NCBI GenBank assembly: GCA_011317545.1 | Contig: WUJK01000012.1 | Span: forward strand, 27,501-91,500 | Direction: 5' to 3' | Length of the DNA: 64,000 nt | Source: Coniella vitis | Lineage: Eukaryota; Ascomycota; Sordariomycetes; Diaporthales; Schizoparmaceae | In this document: in pieces, positions 23,753 to 36,196 of the stretch | Position numbering within the stretch: position 1 is the first letter of the stretch | Layout: each line of letters begins with the position of its first letter | Program-made: the position numbers and the translations under genes | Notes under the pieces: generated by a model | What the model was told of the DNA's origin: nothing | The model's input: the letters and a program-made list of their open reading frames with translations, nothing else | Databases searched by the model: none

Positions 23753-25051
23753 TTAGTAACTGACGGCCGCAGGGTTATGCCAGGTTGCTGTCGGAACAAG
23801 AATAGCTGGGTCTTGGCTGTTTAAGCTAGGGTTGGTCTTGGGCATTACCCTATCGTCCTCATGGGTAACACTGATGTTTGAAAGGTCGTAAAGTGTATTC
23901 TGCCTCCGGCCTGAATGCTTTGATTTTGATCGAAGCCGCTCATAATAAGTGTGGGTTGGCAACCAGACTGGCTTCTTTCTTGTTGATCCCGTAAAGAGTT
24001 GTGGGAAAGCGGACAAACAGGAGATTGTGACGGCTTCGATTGTCACAACGCAGGTTAGTATCAAGTATCCGTCCAACGTGTGAGAGACTCCCAGGATCCC
24101 ATTCGCGAAATGAATTGGTGAACTTACCTAGGGACTCTTGGATTGCTGTCCATAGCCATAAGAATGTCGGATCATCCTGACCTCCTGAGCCAGATCGTGA
24201 TGAATCTACCTTGACTGTGCGAACGATAGCAATAATGATTGTAATGATCGACAGAGAAAATAAACCCATAAAGGCCAACTTCTTCTCTTGTCGCAAACGT
24301 ACGTTCCACAATATTGTGACTGGAATAACCATGACTGTAGCCATTCTTAGTGAGCAGTCGTACAATTGAAAAGGAAAGAAGCCTACATACCAAAGAAGTC
24401 GGAAATAACATCCAGAGCCATATTAGCTTTCAGCGTAGCTATGATGAAACTGTTACTGTCCTTCCCATTGCAATAGGTAAGAACAACCTCCATTGAGCTG
24501 GTGTAACATTTGTATTCCACATTGCCAATAGAGACCAAGTATCCTGCTACGCTGAACATGAGAACAGGCCACCAAATATACTTTTGCTTTGTGACATTCT
24601 GTCCAAGTCTTCTGAAAAACAACAGGAAAGACAGCTTGACAGCCACTAAAGCGGTATAGAAGAATATCTCAACGACCAGTTGCACGTTAAGAAAATGTCG
24701 CATATATGGAAGAAACTGAGGGCCTTCTGGCTCAACGCCGCTCCCCACGTCGGAAATGTAGTACATGAACTTAGCGGCCCACTGCCATAAGCATGCGCTA
24801 GTCAAGACTAACGTCTCAGCAAATATGATAAGCACATCATCCCAGAACAGACGGCGAGGGCCCAAGAGACGTGACACTAGACGCATAGTTAGCGACAGCA
24901 GTGAGAGGCCGGCAAAAGCCCATACTAGGCCCTATGTGAAACATTAGATACCAAGTTCTGGTGAAGAAAGTAGAGAATCGACATGTACCAGAAATGTGTC
25001 ATAATCAACGCCCGGTCGCGGAACAAATTCTCGAGGCTGCAGCATGATCAT
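23753..25051 (-). CDS. Pth11-like integral membrane protein, fungal rhodopsin domain, 4 exons, 363 aa
   Basis: Seven-helix membrane protein of the fungal rhodopsin-domain / Pth11-like group, thought to act as plasma-membrane receptors. Proposed exons (minus): 25051-24989, 24931-24391, 24334-24128, 24033-23753; introns of 57, 56 and 94 nt, with a clear TACTAAC branch point in the last. Splicing gives family landmarks: a first helix followed by RRLFWDD, a fourth-helix region with Cys and FFVMVIPVTILWNVRL, then RQEKKLAFMGLFSL and the SLAVTISCLSAFPQLF helix. The soluble tail (about 85 residues, RSKSKHSGRRQ) is basic. The start could be either Met 1 or Met 3. No CFEM domain. No lesion. Isolated between transposon blocks. 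Confidence 0.85.
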
Positions 25052-25800
25052 TATGATGGAAGAATGGAAGTTTTTTCAAAGTGAAAGGTTATGAGGCGTA
25101 TATCATGAACAAATTTACAGTCAGATGTGTTAAAGATCTGGAGAATATTCAAGTAAGAGCAAAGATTCGTATATACTTTTCAGAGTCTTGGAAATATTTA
25201 CAGGAGCTCAGCCTTTGCAAGAGATTCGAAAACCAGGGAAATATGCAATTCAACCACGCATGATCAGGATCTCGGACGAAAGGAGATTGTGACAACACCA
25301 AGAACCAACGGGAGAATGTCGCTATTATGAGGGTATCATTCAGCCCCCGCGCTAATTCACAAGGACTGATGATATTTTTAGATGACGCGCCACCATAACG
25401 GAGTGATAGGACCCAACAAAGCCTTACCTGATGTAGACTTGCCGACTGGCTGGGATCAATTTTAGTTGTCAGAACGTGGTAGCGCTCGGTTCCAAATATA
25501 CACTATACTTTCTATGTTGAGCATTCTTCGCCATCAAGACTCGGATTTTCAGTACCGTCCAACATGGTACCTCCTGGCCTCCCAACAATATCTTACACGT
25601 GGTAGTGTTAATCCACAGGATTCCTGAAACAGGGGAAGCGCAGCCTGGAATACGTAATAATGCCAAGCTACGCTGATTGCGTGATTGAGTCCTTTTGGTA
25701 TAATCACATAGGTAGGTAGCATTACTGACGCTACTCTGACTGCAGACGACTGTAACGATGCCAACAGATCGGTAATTCCTCCTATCAAGATGAAAGTTCA
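25052..25800. other. Stretch without a supported gene
   Basis: Open frames exist on the minus strand (25469-25801, 25549-25788) but no family is recognised. They may be the 3' part of the remnant at 25810-26175. Confidence 0.35.
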
Positions 25801-25809
25801 TATGCAGCA

Positions 25810-26175
25810 GAAATCATTTCAGGAATCAAGTCCGATTGTTGTATGATCGGTGAAGGACATCAACCACAGATTGAGAGAGGCAACCCAATCCTTTATATCG
25901 ATCATCGAAATGGATTTGACCTAACTTGAGTAACGAAACGTATCTGCATAGAGAATTGAGCGATTTCACCAAGATCAGACGTTGCCTTGCCGTACAAACA
26001 ATTCCATAAAAGCGGAAAGATAGGACGGTAATAATCAGTTTGATACTGAGATTGATGATGAATAATACGCAAGATTGAGGGATCTCCTTGCAGAGCCCAC
26101 ACGTTAATAACCGTACGTTTGATGCACAAGTCAAATGGTGTCTGGATCAGCGTTTGAAAGGCTCGCTACTAACAT
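25810..26175 (-). pseudogene. Unidentified gene remnant, cut at its 5' side by AT-rich insertion
   Basis: The minus strand reads well in one frame (FDLCIKRTVINVWALQGDPS ... FPLLWNCLYGKATSDL), then in a second frame after about 25910 (IDIKDWVASLNLWLMSFTDH). The composition is protein-like, but I do not recognise the family. Upstream, protein-like sequence stops at about 26175 where AT-rich transposon-type DNA begins, so the start has been lost. A small intron or a frameshift could link the two frames. Confidence 0.3.
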
Positions 26176-26772
26176 AAGGGGTGTTGGAATACCTAATAGG
26201 TTACAAATATAAATTAAGATATTAACTTTTATTAAATTTATTCTCGAAACGTATATAATTACGCGTTTTTTATATTATTATGTTTCATTAACTATTACCT
26301 ATTATATTATTTAAATATATCTTTATAGTATTTTATTTTTAAATATAATCGCTGGTTTATTTCAGAATCTATAGTAGTAATAGTAGGTAGTAACCGTATT
26401 AATTGAAATAAGCGTACAGAGAAGAAGCTAGAAGAGTTGCTTTTAACGTACGGCTAATTATTATAAACGTAGTTATATACCTAACGTGCGTTAAGTCTAA
26501 CTAAGTGAACGCTGGAGCCACTTAGTATAAATTAGTTTAGTAGCGTTACCCCCTCGTCTAGCGCCTATAAGATGAAACGCTCTTAACGCTCTTAATATTA
26601 TAAAGCTATATATTATATATAAGTCTATTATATTAACCGTATACGAGTATATTACCCTCGAAGCTAAAGAAAATATTATATTCGAGCGGTATAAACGCGC
26701 TATATAGGTATAGTGGAAACGTATAATACTTACGTATATTTAATAAAATGCGCCTTATATCTAATGTAATAT
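26176..26772. mobile_element. AT-rich RIP-type DNA, unidentified
   Basis: TA-rich, few CA/TG pairs, no legible domain. Forms the left flank of the solo LTR. Confidence 0.45.
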
Positions 26773-27290
26773 TGTAATGATCCTTGCCTGAATCCCGGAT
26801 TCGTGAAGTATCTATAAGTTATATATTAGTAGGTGGGGAAGTATTACCTTTAAGTCTTCGTACGTTATCGAGCAATATTAAGTATTATAAGTAATTAAGA
26901 GGGATTACCCTATTATATAAAATAATACTTAGATTTATAACTAAAGACTATAAGGAAACTATCTAATATTAAGCTATAAACTCCTATCCTTATATCCTTC
27001 TATTATCTGCTTATTAAATATCCTATTTAACCTTGGATTACTTGGATTACTAATGATCTAGGTAATCCTAGATCTATTAGATTATTAATAATCTTAATAA
27101 TCTATCCCTAATTAGTTCGTTATCCTTTTAGGATTATCTAATCCTATCGCCGCTTCTTATTAGGAAATTCCCTATAAGGAGTAGGTCCTAGTTATATAAC
27201 TATCCCTTGTCGGTCCGTTGAGGTTCCGACTTACTGGTATATAGTTGCGCTGGCCTGTTCTTGTGACCTGTATAACCCTGGGTTATAACA
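26773..27290 (-). mobile_element. Solo LTR of the element A family, 518 bp, with target duplication AATAT
   Basis: Canonical, unmutated ends in minus orientation: TGTAATGATCCTTGCC at the left and GGGTTATAACA at the right. Exact 5-bp duplication AATAT at 26768-26772 and 27291-27295. No interior. Longer than the 456-bp LTRs because of a distinct, repeat-rich centre (about 27000-27180). Confidence 0.93.
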
Positions 27291-27295
27291 AATAT

Positions 27296-28850
27296 CTTTT
27301 ATAATAATATTTCTATAATTCTTTAATTCGAAAGAAGAGGCTTATAAATATAATTTAAACTTATTATTATAACTTGGAAAAGAATAGAGTTTATAAAATA
27401 TCTAATAAACTTTGCTAGTCGCAAAAAATGCTTTAAATCGTATAGAGATAAAACGCTTATTATATATATTTTATCTCTATAGAATAGTTCTTTCCCGGGT
27501 ATTAGCATTCAATTATATAATATTATAAATACTATCTATTCTCGATAGTAAGCTAGGTAGGGTGCTAAAACAGTAAAGATAGTTGGTTAATAGGGCGAAA
27601 GATAATTACTAGCTACCCTAATTAGACCCCCTTACTAACATATAATCTCGAATTAGAGGCTAGATAACGCTTAAGCGCTTATAAAATATATAGGAAAGAG
27701 TATAGAAGAAATATAGCTAATCCTTTAGGGTATTCGAGTTAGAAGGAGTTAAGCTTTATAGAAATTTAAAGGGAAAAGAAACCACCTTAAAGCTATTCTA
27801 AGCTAAAGGCTATATAAATAAGCCCTATAAGGGTTTGATTAGAATGAGAAAAGAGCATATATATTCTTAATTACTTCTAAAGGGGCTTCAAACCTCTTAT
27901 ATCTAGTCTGGGCCGGGTGATATAGCTAAACGAACGTTTTGCATTAAGACCCAGAACAATAGTATTCACTTTGTAATATATAATATAGTTAATAAAGCTT
28001 TTAAATCCCGTTATTAACTATTACTTTAGCTATATATAAGTGAATACCACTTGTTGGAAATAAAAGTTTTATACTTTGCATAGTCGATAATTTTATTAAA
28101 ACATTTTTTATCGAAGAATAATGCGTCTTAGGCAAAATATACTTCTTTTCCATTTCACAGATGATTAACTTAAAACTTCTATTTATAATGCTTCTTTAAA
28201 ACTTTCAATTCAAGGCATTTATTTCAATAATACCTAGACGTTTATTTGAATAAACTTACTGCTTTAGTATATACTATTGTATTTTATATCCTTGAGAATC
28301 CTTTTAATTTATATAAAAAATAGAATTAGAAGATTCGTTAGTAATTTTTGCTTTACTTAGTTATTAACCACCTAAGAAATATTCGAATTAGTATTAAATA
28401 ATTATAGAAACGTTTTAAGAGATATTAGCTTATTAAGAAAAATAAAAAGGCTAAGTAACCCTAACTAAAACTAACTTACTTAGTTTCTAATTAAGTAAAG
28501 TATTGAATACTTTTACAAGATAATATAAAAGAATATTTTGTGAAAGTTTTAACCTCAATCCTAGCACTAACTATTTTAATACCTTTAGTTACTAGAAGTA
28601 CTAAGAGTACTAACTAAATTAACTCAGAGAATTTTTAATACTAATTACCTAAAACTAAAGACTCCTTTAATACTAAGTAAAAGTAACTAAAGAGATTTTA
28701 ACTACATATTATAATAACTAAAAACATCTTAAATACTAACTAACTAAGACTAAAGCTGACTAAAAGTGTTCACTAGGTTTTCTTCTTAGTTACTTAGTTA
28801 GTAACTAAAACTTCAAGACTAATTTTCCAACCCTGGTGTTAAATTTGACT
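27296..28850. mobile_element. AT-rich RIP-type DNA with ACTAA-rich low-complexity stretch
   Basis: No legible domain; a short minus-strand frame (27323-27508) has no recognisable motif. At about 28440-28820 the sequence is dominated by ACTAA/TTAGT words in both orientations. Normal composition returns near 28850. Confidence 0.45.
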
Positions 28851-29090
28851 TCTTAACAGAGTTTTGATCATTTCGAAACTGCACTGATGATTACGCCTGA
28901 CAGAAGACTACCATTTCCAACTGAGTAGGTAAGTTCAAAACCTTTCATATCTCTCATTATATAACTTCCTCTCTGACGGCTGCCTTACCCTCGAAGAAAA
29001 GTACTATTTCTTCTTTCAAACACTCTCTGGATTATCAAACTTCTTTATAACTCACAATCGCCGAAATCGTCAACGACCTCGACAGTCATC

Positions 29091-30983
29091 ATGTTGCGTG
29101 AGCTTCTTGGTTATCTAATTTTTGGAGGACGTGTCACCTCAGGTTTTGCCTTGGTCTATATCCTATGGCGTCTCTGGAAGTTCACTCTGAAAGGATTGAT
29201 CCAACCATACAAGCCGAAGGAATTGCCCTACTGGATGCCATGTACGTTCCCTTATCTACCTGTGTGTAAATAGGTTTTCTAATAATCATTCACCCTCCAG
29301 TCTTTGGTATAAACTCCGCTTCAGACTTGCGCGGGGTATTTGGAGCGCTAACCCAGCACGTGGTTAGGTCATGTATACTCCTTTTTCTGGAATTTCGTGG
29401 AGCTTATGGAGAGCACAATGTAAGTAGATGTATAAATGCCTGATCATTATGCCCTGCTCAACGTTTCTAGAAATTACACCGAGCGAACACATGAACCAGT
29501 TGCTATAACACTTGGGTTCAAAAAGATGTATATCATCACCCAACCGGAGGATGTGAACGAAGTATTCAATAACAAAGACGGTCTCGATAATGACTATAAC
29601 TTAAGGGAGATGCTCACCTCGTTGTAAGTCCCTTGCTCCATCACCGAACCCGCTAATCCATAGCCTCGTACGGATAACGCCAGAAAAAAGGAATTTATTG
29701 CTAATTTAATGACATGTGTGTGAGTGATAATAGCGGGGTCACGGCAGCAGATCAGCTTCTTGCTTGGCATAAACCAAATGCTGGTGACCACTCTCATAAA
29801 TTTATTTATCCATCCAACCCGAAAGGCCTATGCTTCATCAAATGGGTTCAGTTCAGATTTCGAAATCAGCTTTTGACACCAAACAGTGTTGAAGGTATGG
29901 CGCAAGCTATCGTGGCATCACTTCTGGACAGCATTCATCCGGATAGCATTGGCCATTGCATGGCCGGCGGAAAAGATACTTATTCACTTTACGAATTAAC
30001 AAGAAGCGCGCTCGTTGAAGCGGCGACTCTTTCAATGTTCGGTTATTGTTTGCATGAGATCGACGCCAAGGTAATTCAATATATGCTCGCATTTAACGAC
30101 AAGGCATGGCAGGTTGTGATGAGACATCCTGATCCTTTTGGACTTTTGGCTGTTTCCAGCCCACGGAAGCAGATGTTGTCAATTATGCGGAAGTTTGTCG
30201 AACGTCCAAATGATAAACTTCACTCAGCTAGCTCCCTCATCAAGGATATCCATCTCGGTATGGGCAACGCAGGCCTCAGTATGCAATCCCGTGCGGGAAT
30301 GATGTTAATGATATTTTGGGCGTGAGTACAAGCAGCACACCTATGAAAAACAATCCGAAACTGAATTACTCGCTAGTTCTGTGTCCAATGGGTACAACCT
30401 TACCTTTTGGGTTTTAGCGCACATGCTTTACGATGCGGACCTTCTACAACAAATCAAACATGAGACTGATGGTGCCTGGCGTTCCGGCAAGCTGGATACG
30501 GCTTACTTGACTGAGAAATGTCCGGTGCTCGAGGCTTGCTTTTATGAGGTTCTACGGCACAAAAACGCTGCTGCTGCGATGAGAAAGATTGTGAAGGATA
30601 CAAAGATTGGAAACAAAGAGCTGGAAGCTGGGAACTTGGTATATATACCCTTCAATCAGCTACATACTAACGAGAAAGTGTGGGGAGGCGACTGCAGGGA
30701 TTTCGACTACACGAGATTCTTGAAAAAGCAGACTTTGTCTCGAAATGCATCTTTTCGACCTTTCGGGGGGGGTACGACATACTGTCCCGGGAAGCTTTTA
30801 GCTAAGCAGGAGGTTTTCAGCACGATCGCAATATTGCTGTATCGTTTCCATATCGAGAAATCGGTGATTGGATCTAAGATGCAGGAGTTCCCATTGCAAA
30901 ATGTTAGAACACCATCCTTAGGATTGAATGGGCCAATGGAAGGCATGGACGTTATCGTTGAGCTTCGGCCTAGAGAGAATTAG
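29091..30983 (+). CDS. Cytochrome P450 with 6 exons including a 6-nt micro-exon, 518 aa
   Basis: Heme-thiolate monooxygenase related to the CYP7/CYP8-like fungal group. Proposed exons: 29091-29241, 29301-29306, 29368-29419, 29471-29623, 29734-30321, 30377-30983. All introns are GT-AG and the phases agree, giving 519 codons. The micro-exon TCTTTG joins WMP to GHVYSFFW as PFFGHVY, the expected proline-rich hinge. The 110-nt intron restores SFGVTAADQLLAWHKP. Visible: N-terminal anchor (about residues 5-27), I-helix region MMLMIFWASVSNGYN (no AGxDT, as usual for this group), K-helix EVLR, and heme loop FGGGTTYCPG with Cys 453. No stop or frameshift. Leftmost gene of the biosynthetic island. Substrate unknown. 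Confidence 0.85.
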
Positions 30984-31507
30984 AACTTTAAGATATACTA
31001 GTACTTTCGACGAATACTTAAAACATCAACCTGAATTATGTGTTATATGATGGCTAAGATAAAATCACATCATATTTTCGTCGAAAGCGAACAAAGAAAA
31101 ACGTGAGGTATATAATGTTAAGCGAGCAGAGATATTCGCCGAACCTGTCAGTATAGAAATTTTCATTCATAAACTTTGTTTTATTTTCAGATTCGGAGTA
31201 CTTCCTTTACTCACTCCCTATTCTAGGAGTACGCTAGATAACGTGCTAATATAATAAGAAGATACTAATGCTTGATAAGGCTCTGGATTCTTGAAGTATT
31301 TATAGTTCATATATTAGTAAGATGTTATATCTTGTAAAACGTACTCTCAGGTAGACCAGATACCATTAAGTAGACTAAAATGGTTGCAATTCAGAGGGAG
31401 GGGTACTTATTCCAATTGACTGGAGTGGAGGGGCCAGGGCTGCAGATAAGGAAAGGGTTTCAATACTAAACGAATGCCTAGGCCTCTCCCATAATCCAGC
31501 GGTCTCT
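30984..31507. other. Intergenic region between convergent P450 and gamma-synthase pseudogene
   Basis: No gene or repeat of note. A short LTR-like phrase (GATTCTTGAAGTATTTATAG ... TATATTAGTAAG, about 31285-31325) may be a tiny relic of the family A LTR. Confidence 0.35.
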
Positions 31508-33335
31508 CTAAAGGTAACTTTCCATGTACCCCTTGTACTCGCGACCAGCCTTGAATCGGTCTGCCAGACGCAGTGCTCGGACGAACTCCTGCGCAAGAAA
31601 CTGCTCGTCCTCCAAGCCATCCGAAATACGAACAATCGTCTCGCGCAGCTCGTATGAGGCGGCCCACTCCTTCTCCCTCATGAAGACCGTCTGCACGTAT
31701 GGCTGCGCCAAGGTCACCGAAGCGCCCAGCGACGGACCCTTGTGCACGTTCAGGGCGTCAAAAAAGGTCGCAGCCGCAAGAACGCTCTCAAACTCGAGCG
31801 TGAATAGTCCGCCATAGCCCGGCTCGAACTCCGGGGTCACATCGCGCATGCGCGCCTCGTAATTTGCGCGAGACCAACTGCATGTTGTCGGGTAATACAC
31901 ATGCGTGAGTGTGCTTGACGGCTTCTTTGCGTACAAGCTCAGTGTCGACACCAGGTGCTGCGCATTTCTGTTCATCGTAGCTGCGCGCGCCAGAAACTTA
32001 CGGCTGTTGTACTCGAGGACGATCGAGTCAGCGCCGAAGAGCTATTTACGTAGGAGCTCTCGAGGAGCGTCTTGAGCGGCCTGTAGGATGAGGAAGACGG
32101 GTTTAGAACGACGCTGCCGGCCATCACATTTGCTCGGCCGCTGAAGCTCTTGGTCAGGGATGTTACAATCAGGTCGGCAACATCCGAAACGTCGACGTTC
32201 GCGAAACTGCCGATTGTCTCGTCAACGACTACTACAAAGCCGTACGTGTCGGCAAGCTGCCGAATACGTGCCAGATCGACCATCTTCAGCAGCGGATTAG
32301 ATGCACACTCACACCACACTGCCTGTATAGAACGTCCCTGACGCGATTCAGCGGCCAAGTAGACTTCGAATTCGTCAAGCTCGGCAGGCGTGCCGAACCC
32401 ATAGAACTTGCAGCCTATGCCATATGTCTGCATCATCTTGAGCGTGAGCTCGTAGGGAAAGCCGAAGACCACGGTCTGTGCCTTTCGCCACGTTCGTAGC
32501 AGCTTGTTTGCCTCTTAGATGGCGGACATTCCAGTTGGGTACAGAAATACGTCGGATGATGAGAATATGCAGCTCTTTTCAAGGCTGGTAGAAGCGCGCT
32601 TGAGTAGTTCAGCTATGCGGGAACGCACCGCCTCATCTGCTACGCTATTTTCAAGCTCGCGGTGGAGAGAAGATTGATTTAGATCCGTCCCGACTGCATC
32701 ATCCAAGTCTGTCGGCGCAAGACGCATCTTGTCGAGATCTTCATGCATACTTTGAGCGAGGCGTGACGAGATTCCCGTTCCAGTCAACCGCCAATAGATC
32801 ATAGCGTTTGCAATAAGGTTCGCGGGAAATATGACAAGGTAGAATCGTCGTGGACCACCCTTGTTGCGATTCTTGGTGCAAGTTTCATCAAGAAAAAGGT
32901 CAACTGCCTTGATTCTTATATGTTCAGCCTGATCTGGTGCCTGGCTGATGGGCATGTCCTGACAGGCCAGCGCATGTTCCAAGCATGGGAATACCAAACA
33001 CTTCACATCATCATGTCCGAGAAGTGCAAGACAGGCTTCGTTGACCTATATCGAAGCAATATGTATTGTCAGCCAACGGCACAATTACTTGCTTGTAGCA
33101 CTCATAGAAAACTCTGAATCGACTCTACCTTTGTGACGTCCTGGTTAAGAAAAGATCTGGGATAGCCAATTTGTTGCACGCTAATAACACGTGGGTCTTG
33201 AGTGATCATACCACGCATGTCCTGCCATGTTGGGAGCTGGACAGAGATGGCATGACGATCCAAGGGAATAGGGTATCCAAGAGGAGGAGGACATGGGAGA
33301 GGCTTTGTGGTCTCAGGTGATATGAGAGAAGGCAT
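31508..33335 (-). pseudogene. Cystathionine gamma-synthase-type PLP enzyme (broken: stop and frameshift)
   Basis: Fungal cystathionine gamma-synthase family (Cys/Met metabolism PLP enzymes), which perform gamma-replacement on O-acylhomoserine. Two exons: 33335-33129 and 33045-31508, with an 83-nt GT-AG intron joining NQDVTK to VNEACLALLGHDDVKCLV. Landmarks: GYPIPLDRHAISVQLPTWQD, RLTGTGISSRLAQ, YPTGMSAI, a core with CECASNPLL, VVVVDETIGSFAN and the PLP-lysine segment SLTKSFSG. Lesions: in-frame TAA at 32515-32517 (a Tyr position after MSAI) and a 1-nt deletion near 32041-32046, after which the frame FGADSIVLEYNSRKFLARAA resumes. Relatives such as Fub7 act in amino-acid-derived metabolite clusters. 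Shares a divergent promoter with the PPOX-like gene. Confidence 0.85.
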
Positions 33336-33818
33336 AATGCAACTAAACTGGGAGGAATCGCTGTATAGTGTGGTGATTCTCCTTGACCAAAGCATATAAC
33401 TTGTGTTGTACTACCTAGCCTATAAGGTGACTTTATGTTGCTGATGACCTTTGTGCCCAACCCTATCTGAAGGAGCCTATCTAGAGTACAACCTTGAAGG
33501 CAAGGTGCTCTGACTGATTCCTCCAAGTCGGGGGTAATAGGGGCCGCTGACGAACCGCGCAAGACGTCACCGACTGATCGAATCTTTCGGCCGAACGACG
33601 AACCGGGTATGAATCATCAATATCAAGATACACTGGTGCATACAAAGGTTCAAGAAGGTGGGCGAGATATAAAGACTGATCATGCATATATGGGGAATTG
33701 AAATTATGAGAAAATTAATTTTAACTATAATCTGAAGCATTTCCTGCATACAATCATATTCTTAACCCTAGATTCACTTCTATCACATCCTCGGCATTTC
33801 ACAGAATCATCTATTGCG
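33336..33818. promoter_or_regulatory. Divergent promoter between gamma-synthase and PPOX-like genes
   Basis: A 483-bp spacer between two start codons on opposite strands. Contains the palindrome TCGGCCGA at 33587-33594 (context CTTTCGGCCGAACGA), shared with other spacers of this island. Confidence 0.55.
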
Positions 33819-34712
33819 ATGACTCTTTCGAATACGGAAAAGACATCGAACCACGGTGATGGATACGCCAAGACGCCACTGAACAAAGTGAATCGTTATC
33901 GGGCTCGTGGTAATGATGTCTAGAGTTCCTGGCATGTTTTGATTGTTATCCCTTGACTAACCCCTAAACTTCCTTAGGACAGTACCAGTACGAGCAGGTT
34001 CATGCCATCGTCAATGAGGCACCTATTCTCCATGTTGCCTTCCAGGGCTCTCCTGATCATGAGGAATTCTCTTTCCCTGTCATTTTGTCCATGATCGGTT
34101 GTACAGGCGTTTTCAACGCGAACGAACTTGAAGACGTCGGCGGCCGCTTCATCTACCTCCATGGCTACGTCTCGTCGAGAATTCTCAGGCTTTCCCGCAA
34201 CGCCGGGGAGGCTAACGGAGGCGAGCCCTCCGGCATACCCGTCTGCGTCTCTGCAACGCTCATGTACGGCATCGTGCTCGCGCTTACCCCGAACCACTCC
34301 AGCTGCAACTACCGCTCGGCCGTTGTCTATGGACACGCGCAGGTCGTGACCGATGAGCCGGAACGTTTCTGGGCCCTCGAGCGCATGACAGACAACCTCG
34401 TCCCAGACCGCTGGCGACACGCGGTACCCGAGCCGGGTGGAGCTACAGAGCACCGAAGTCCTTCGCGTCGAGATCCAGTCTGCAAGTGCCGAGGTTCGCG
34501 CCGGGACGACCGGCGAGGCAAGAGAGGACCTTAAGAACGAGGGAATGCGGAAGGAGGTGTGGGCTGGTGTGGTTCCTAGCTGGACAGCATATGGAAAACC
34601 AGTTCCGGCGCCGACAAATATGGTTCCTACAACGCCGAGTTATATTGAGGAGTGGGTTGACGGCTGGAATGAAAAGACAGAGAGATATGCGACAGAGGCA
34701 GCTCGAGGTTGA
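33819..34712 (+). pseudogene. PPOX / NimA-like flavin-nucleotide-binding protein (broken by a frameshift)
   Basis: Split-barrel FMN-binding family (pyridoxamine 5'-phosphate oxidase-like, NimA subgroup). Exon 1 33819-33909, 68-nt GT-AG intron, exon 2 33978-34712. Landmarks: NKVNRYRARG-QYQYEQVHAIVNEAPILHVAFQ at the start, IYLHGYVSSRILR, PVCVSATLMYGIVLALTPNHSS, NYRSAVVYGHAQVVTD, and a C-terminal part EVLRVEIQSASAEVRAG...VWAGVVP. One base too many near 34414-34418 (after DRW) shifts the frame; removing it would restore TRYPSRVELQ. This could be a real mutation or a sequencing error. Members bind flavin and reduce small molecules; the role here is unknown. Confidence 0.8.
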
Positions 34713-36196
34713 GTGTAGATCTGTCAATTGCCCACGTTTTCGGCAGTAAGATAAAAGTGCGAAGTTTGTAACTTGCGAAATGGGCGAAGATCCGATGGAT
34801 ACAAAATGATAAAACGCGAAGACAGCTTGAATAACCTCAAGAGTGATTGACACAGGCAAAAGCAAAAAGAAAATATATATTCCCTTGAAGCGCTCTTTAT
34901 CCAGAGAAAATAGGTGCACATATGTTTTAAATATAAATAAGAAAGCCGCTTTTCTTTTGACAAAGGCATGGTCTGTTCTAAACTTACAAAAGGTGCCCAG
35001 GATACTGGCATGAAGTAAAAAAAATGAGAAACAGCAGACAACATTCAGTGCCGTTTAATATACATATAAGAGAGATGTAGAAAGCATACGGATTGATTTT
35101 CGTTCATAGACTTCAGTTGTATGCGCCATATGCGTATCACTAACGTCAATTGAAAGATTGGATGTATTTAATACGACCCGTAATAACTTTCCAGGACCGG
35201 TCCTACTCTTGTTCCATATAGCTAGCACATATGTCAATTTCCGAGAATATACCAAGGTTTCTATAACATCTTTATTGACTTCCCGTTATAGCCTTGGTTT
35301 TACTCATACTCGCCACCGGGTGCTAGGTAAGGCGAGTAATGACACGAGGCTGGTTTGATTGTGGCTGCCGGCATGCCTCTCGGATGGGCCAGGAATAGTG
35401 TCTAAATTGCAATCACTAATTTCAAATACAGGTATCTCAGTGGCTAACACATAGACGCCAAGAACCTTAGTTTCTTATCTTAAATCGATAGCCAAGTTCT
35501 CGTATAACCACTATAGGAGCATGATCCTGAATCTCACATGTATAGTAACCAGGAGTATAACACCGCACCTTTCTCCACTTTATCAGGTACACATAACACA
35601 GTATATCCTAATCAAAAGATTTTCCAGGCTCGTAAGCCAAACAATTGCCCCTATCATCATGCGCTATACTGAGAACGCCTGATATCGGGCCTCGGAGCTC
35701 CGGGCTGCGGGGCACTGTCGGACATCGGCAGGGATATCAGATATCACAGACGGCCTTCTCGGCCGATGTCGATTTATTGATGAGTGGTACGAGCTCATTT
35801 GGCACGCGCCTAGGCTACCTTGGATGCCTACTCCTTCTTAGGTTGTCCCAACTTCTATGTTTTAGTACAAGTGACAACCATCTACGCTCTATGTTGGATG
35901 AAAACCTATATCGTAGCCGTAAACAGTGAAATTACCAGGTATGTTTGTAACGATTATTAGGGTGCGTTCGATGTTCTGAATGTTAAAAAGAAAACAGTAT
36001 GCTATTGTAATTTGACGTGGGTCGATTGCGTAGAAAGCGTCTATGTTAAAGCTTATGTAGTCCTCGTGTCTTTAACAAGTCCGCGCTTCCTCGAATAAAG
36101 AACACCTTGACCCCCTTGCTGCTTGTCTAGACGCGGATATATTATATACTATAAACAAAAATACCGCGAGCCTCACTTTCTATAAACATCCAGCTA
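34713..36196. other. Intergenic region between convergent PPOX-like and aspartate kinase pseudogenes
   Basis: No gene recognised. TCGGCCGA occurs at 35759-35766 (context TTCTCGGCCGATGTCG) within a GC-rich patch at 35690-35780, which may be a leftover promoter. Confidence 0.4.

Noticed and set aside
26176..28840. DNA transposon with inverted ends (TGTTGGAA near 26180 and TTCCAAC near 28830)
   Set aside because: Only about 8 bp match, no matching target duplication, and no transposase motif inside.
29684..29735. Apparent 2-nt frameshift in a TG run of the first island P450, hinting at a pseudogene
   Set aside because: Using the later acceptor at 29733 removes this stretch as intron and restores SFGVTAADQ in frame; the gene then reads through without lesion.
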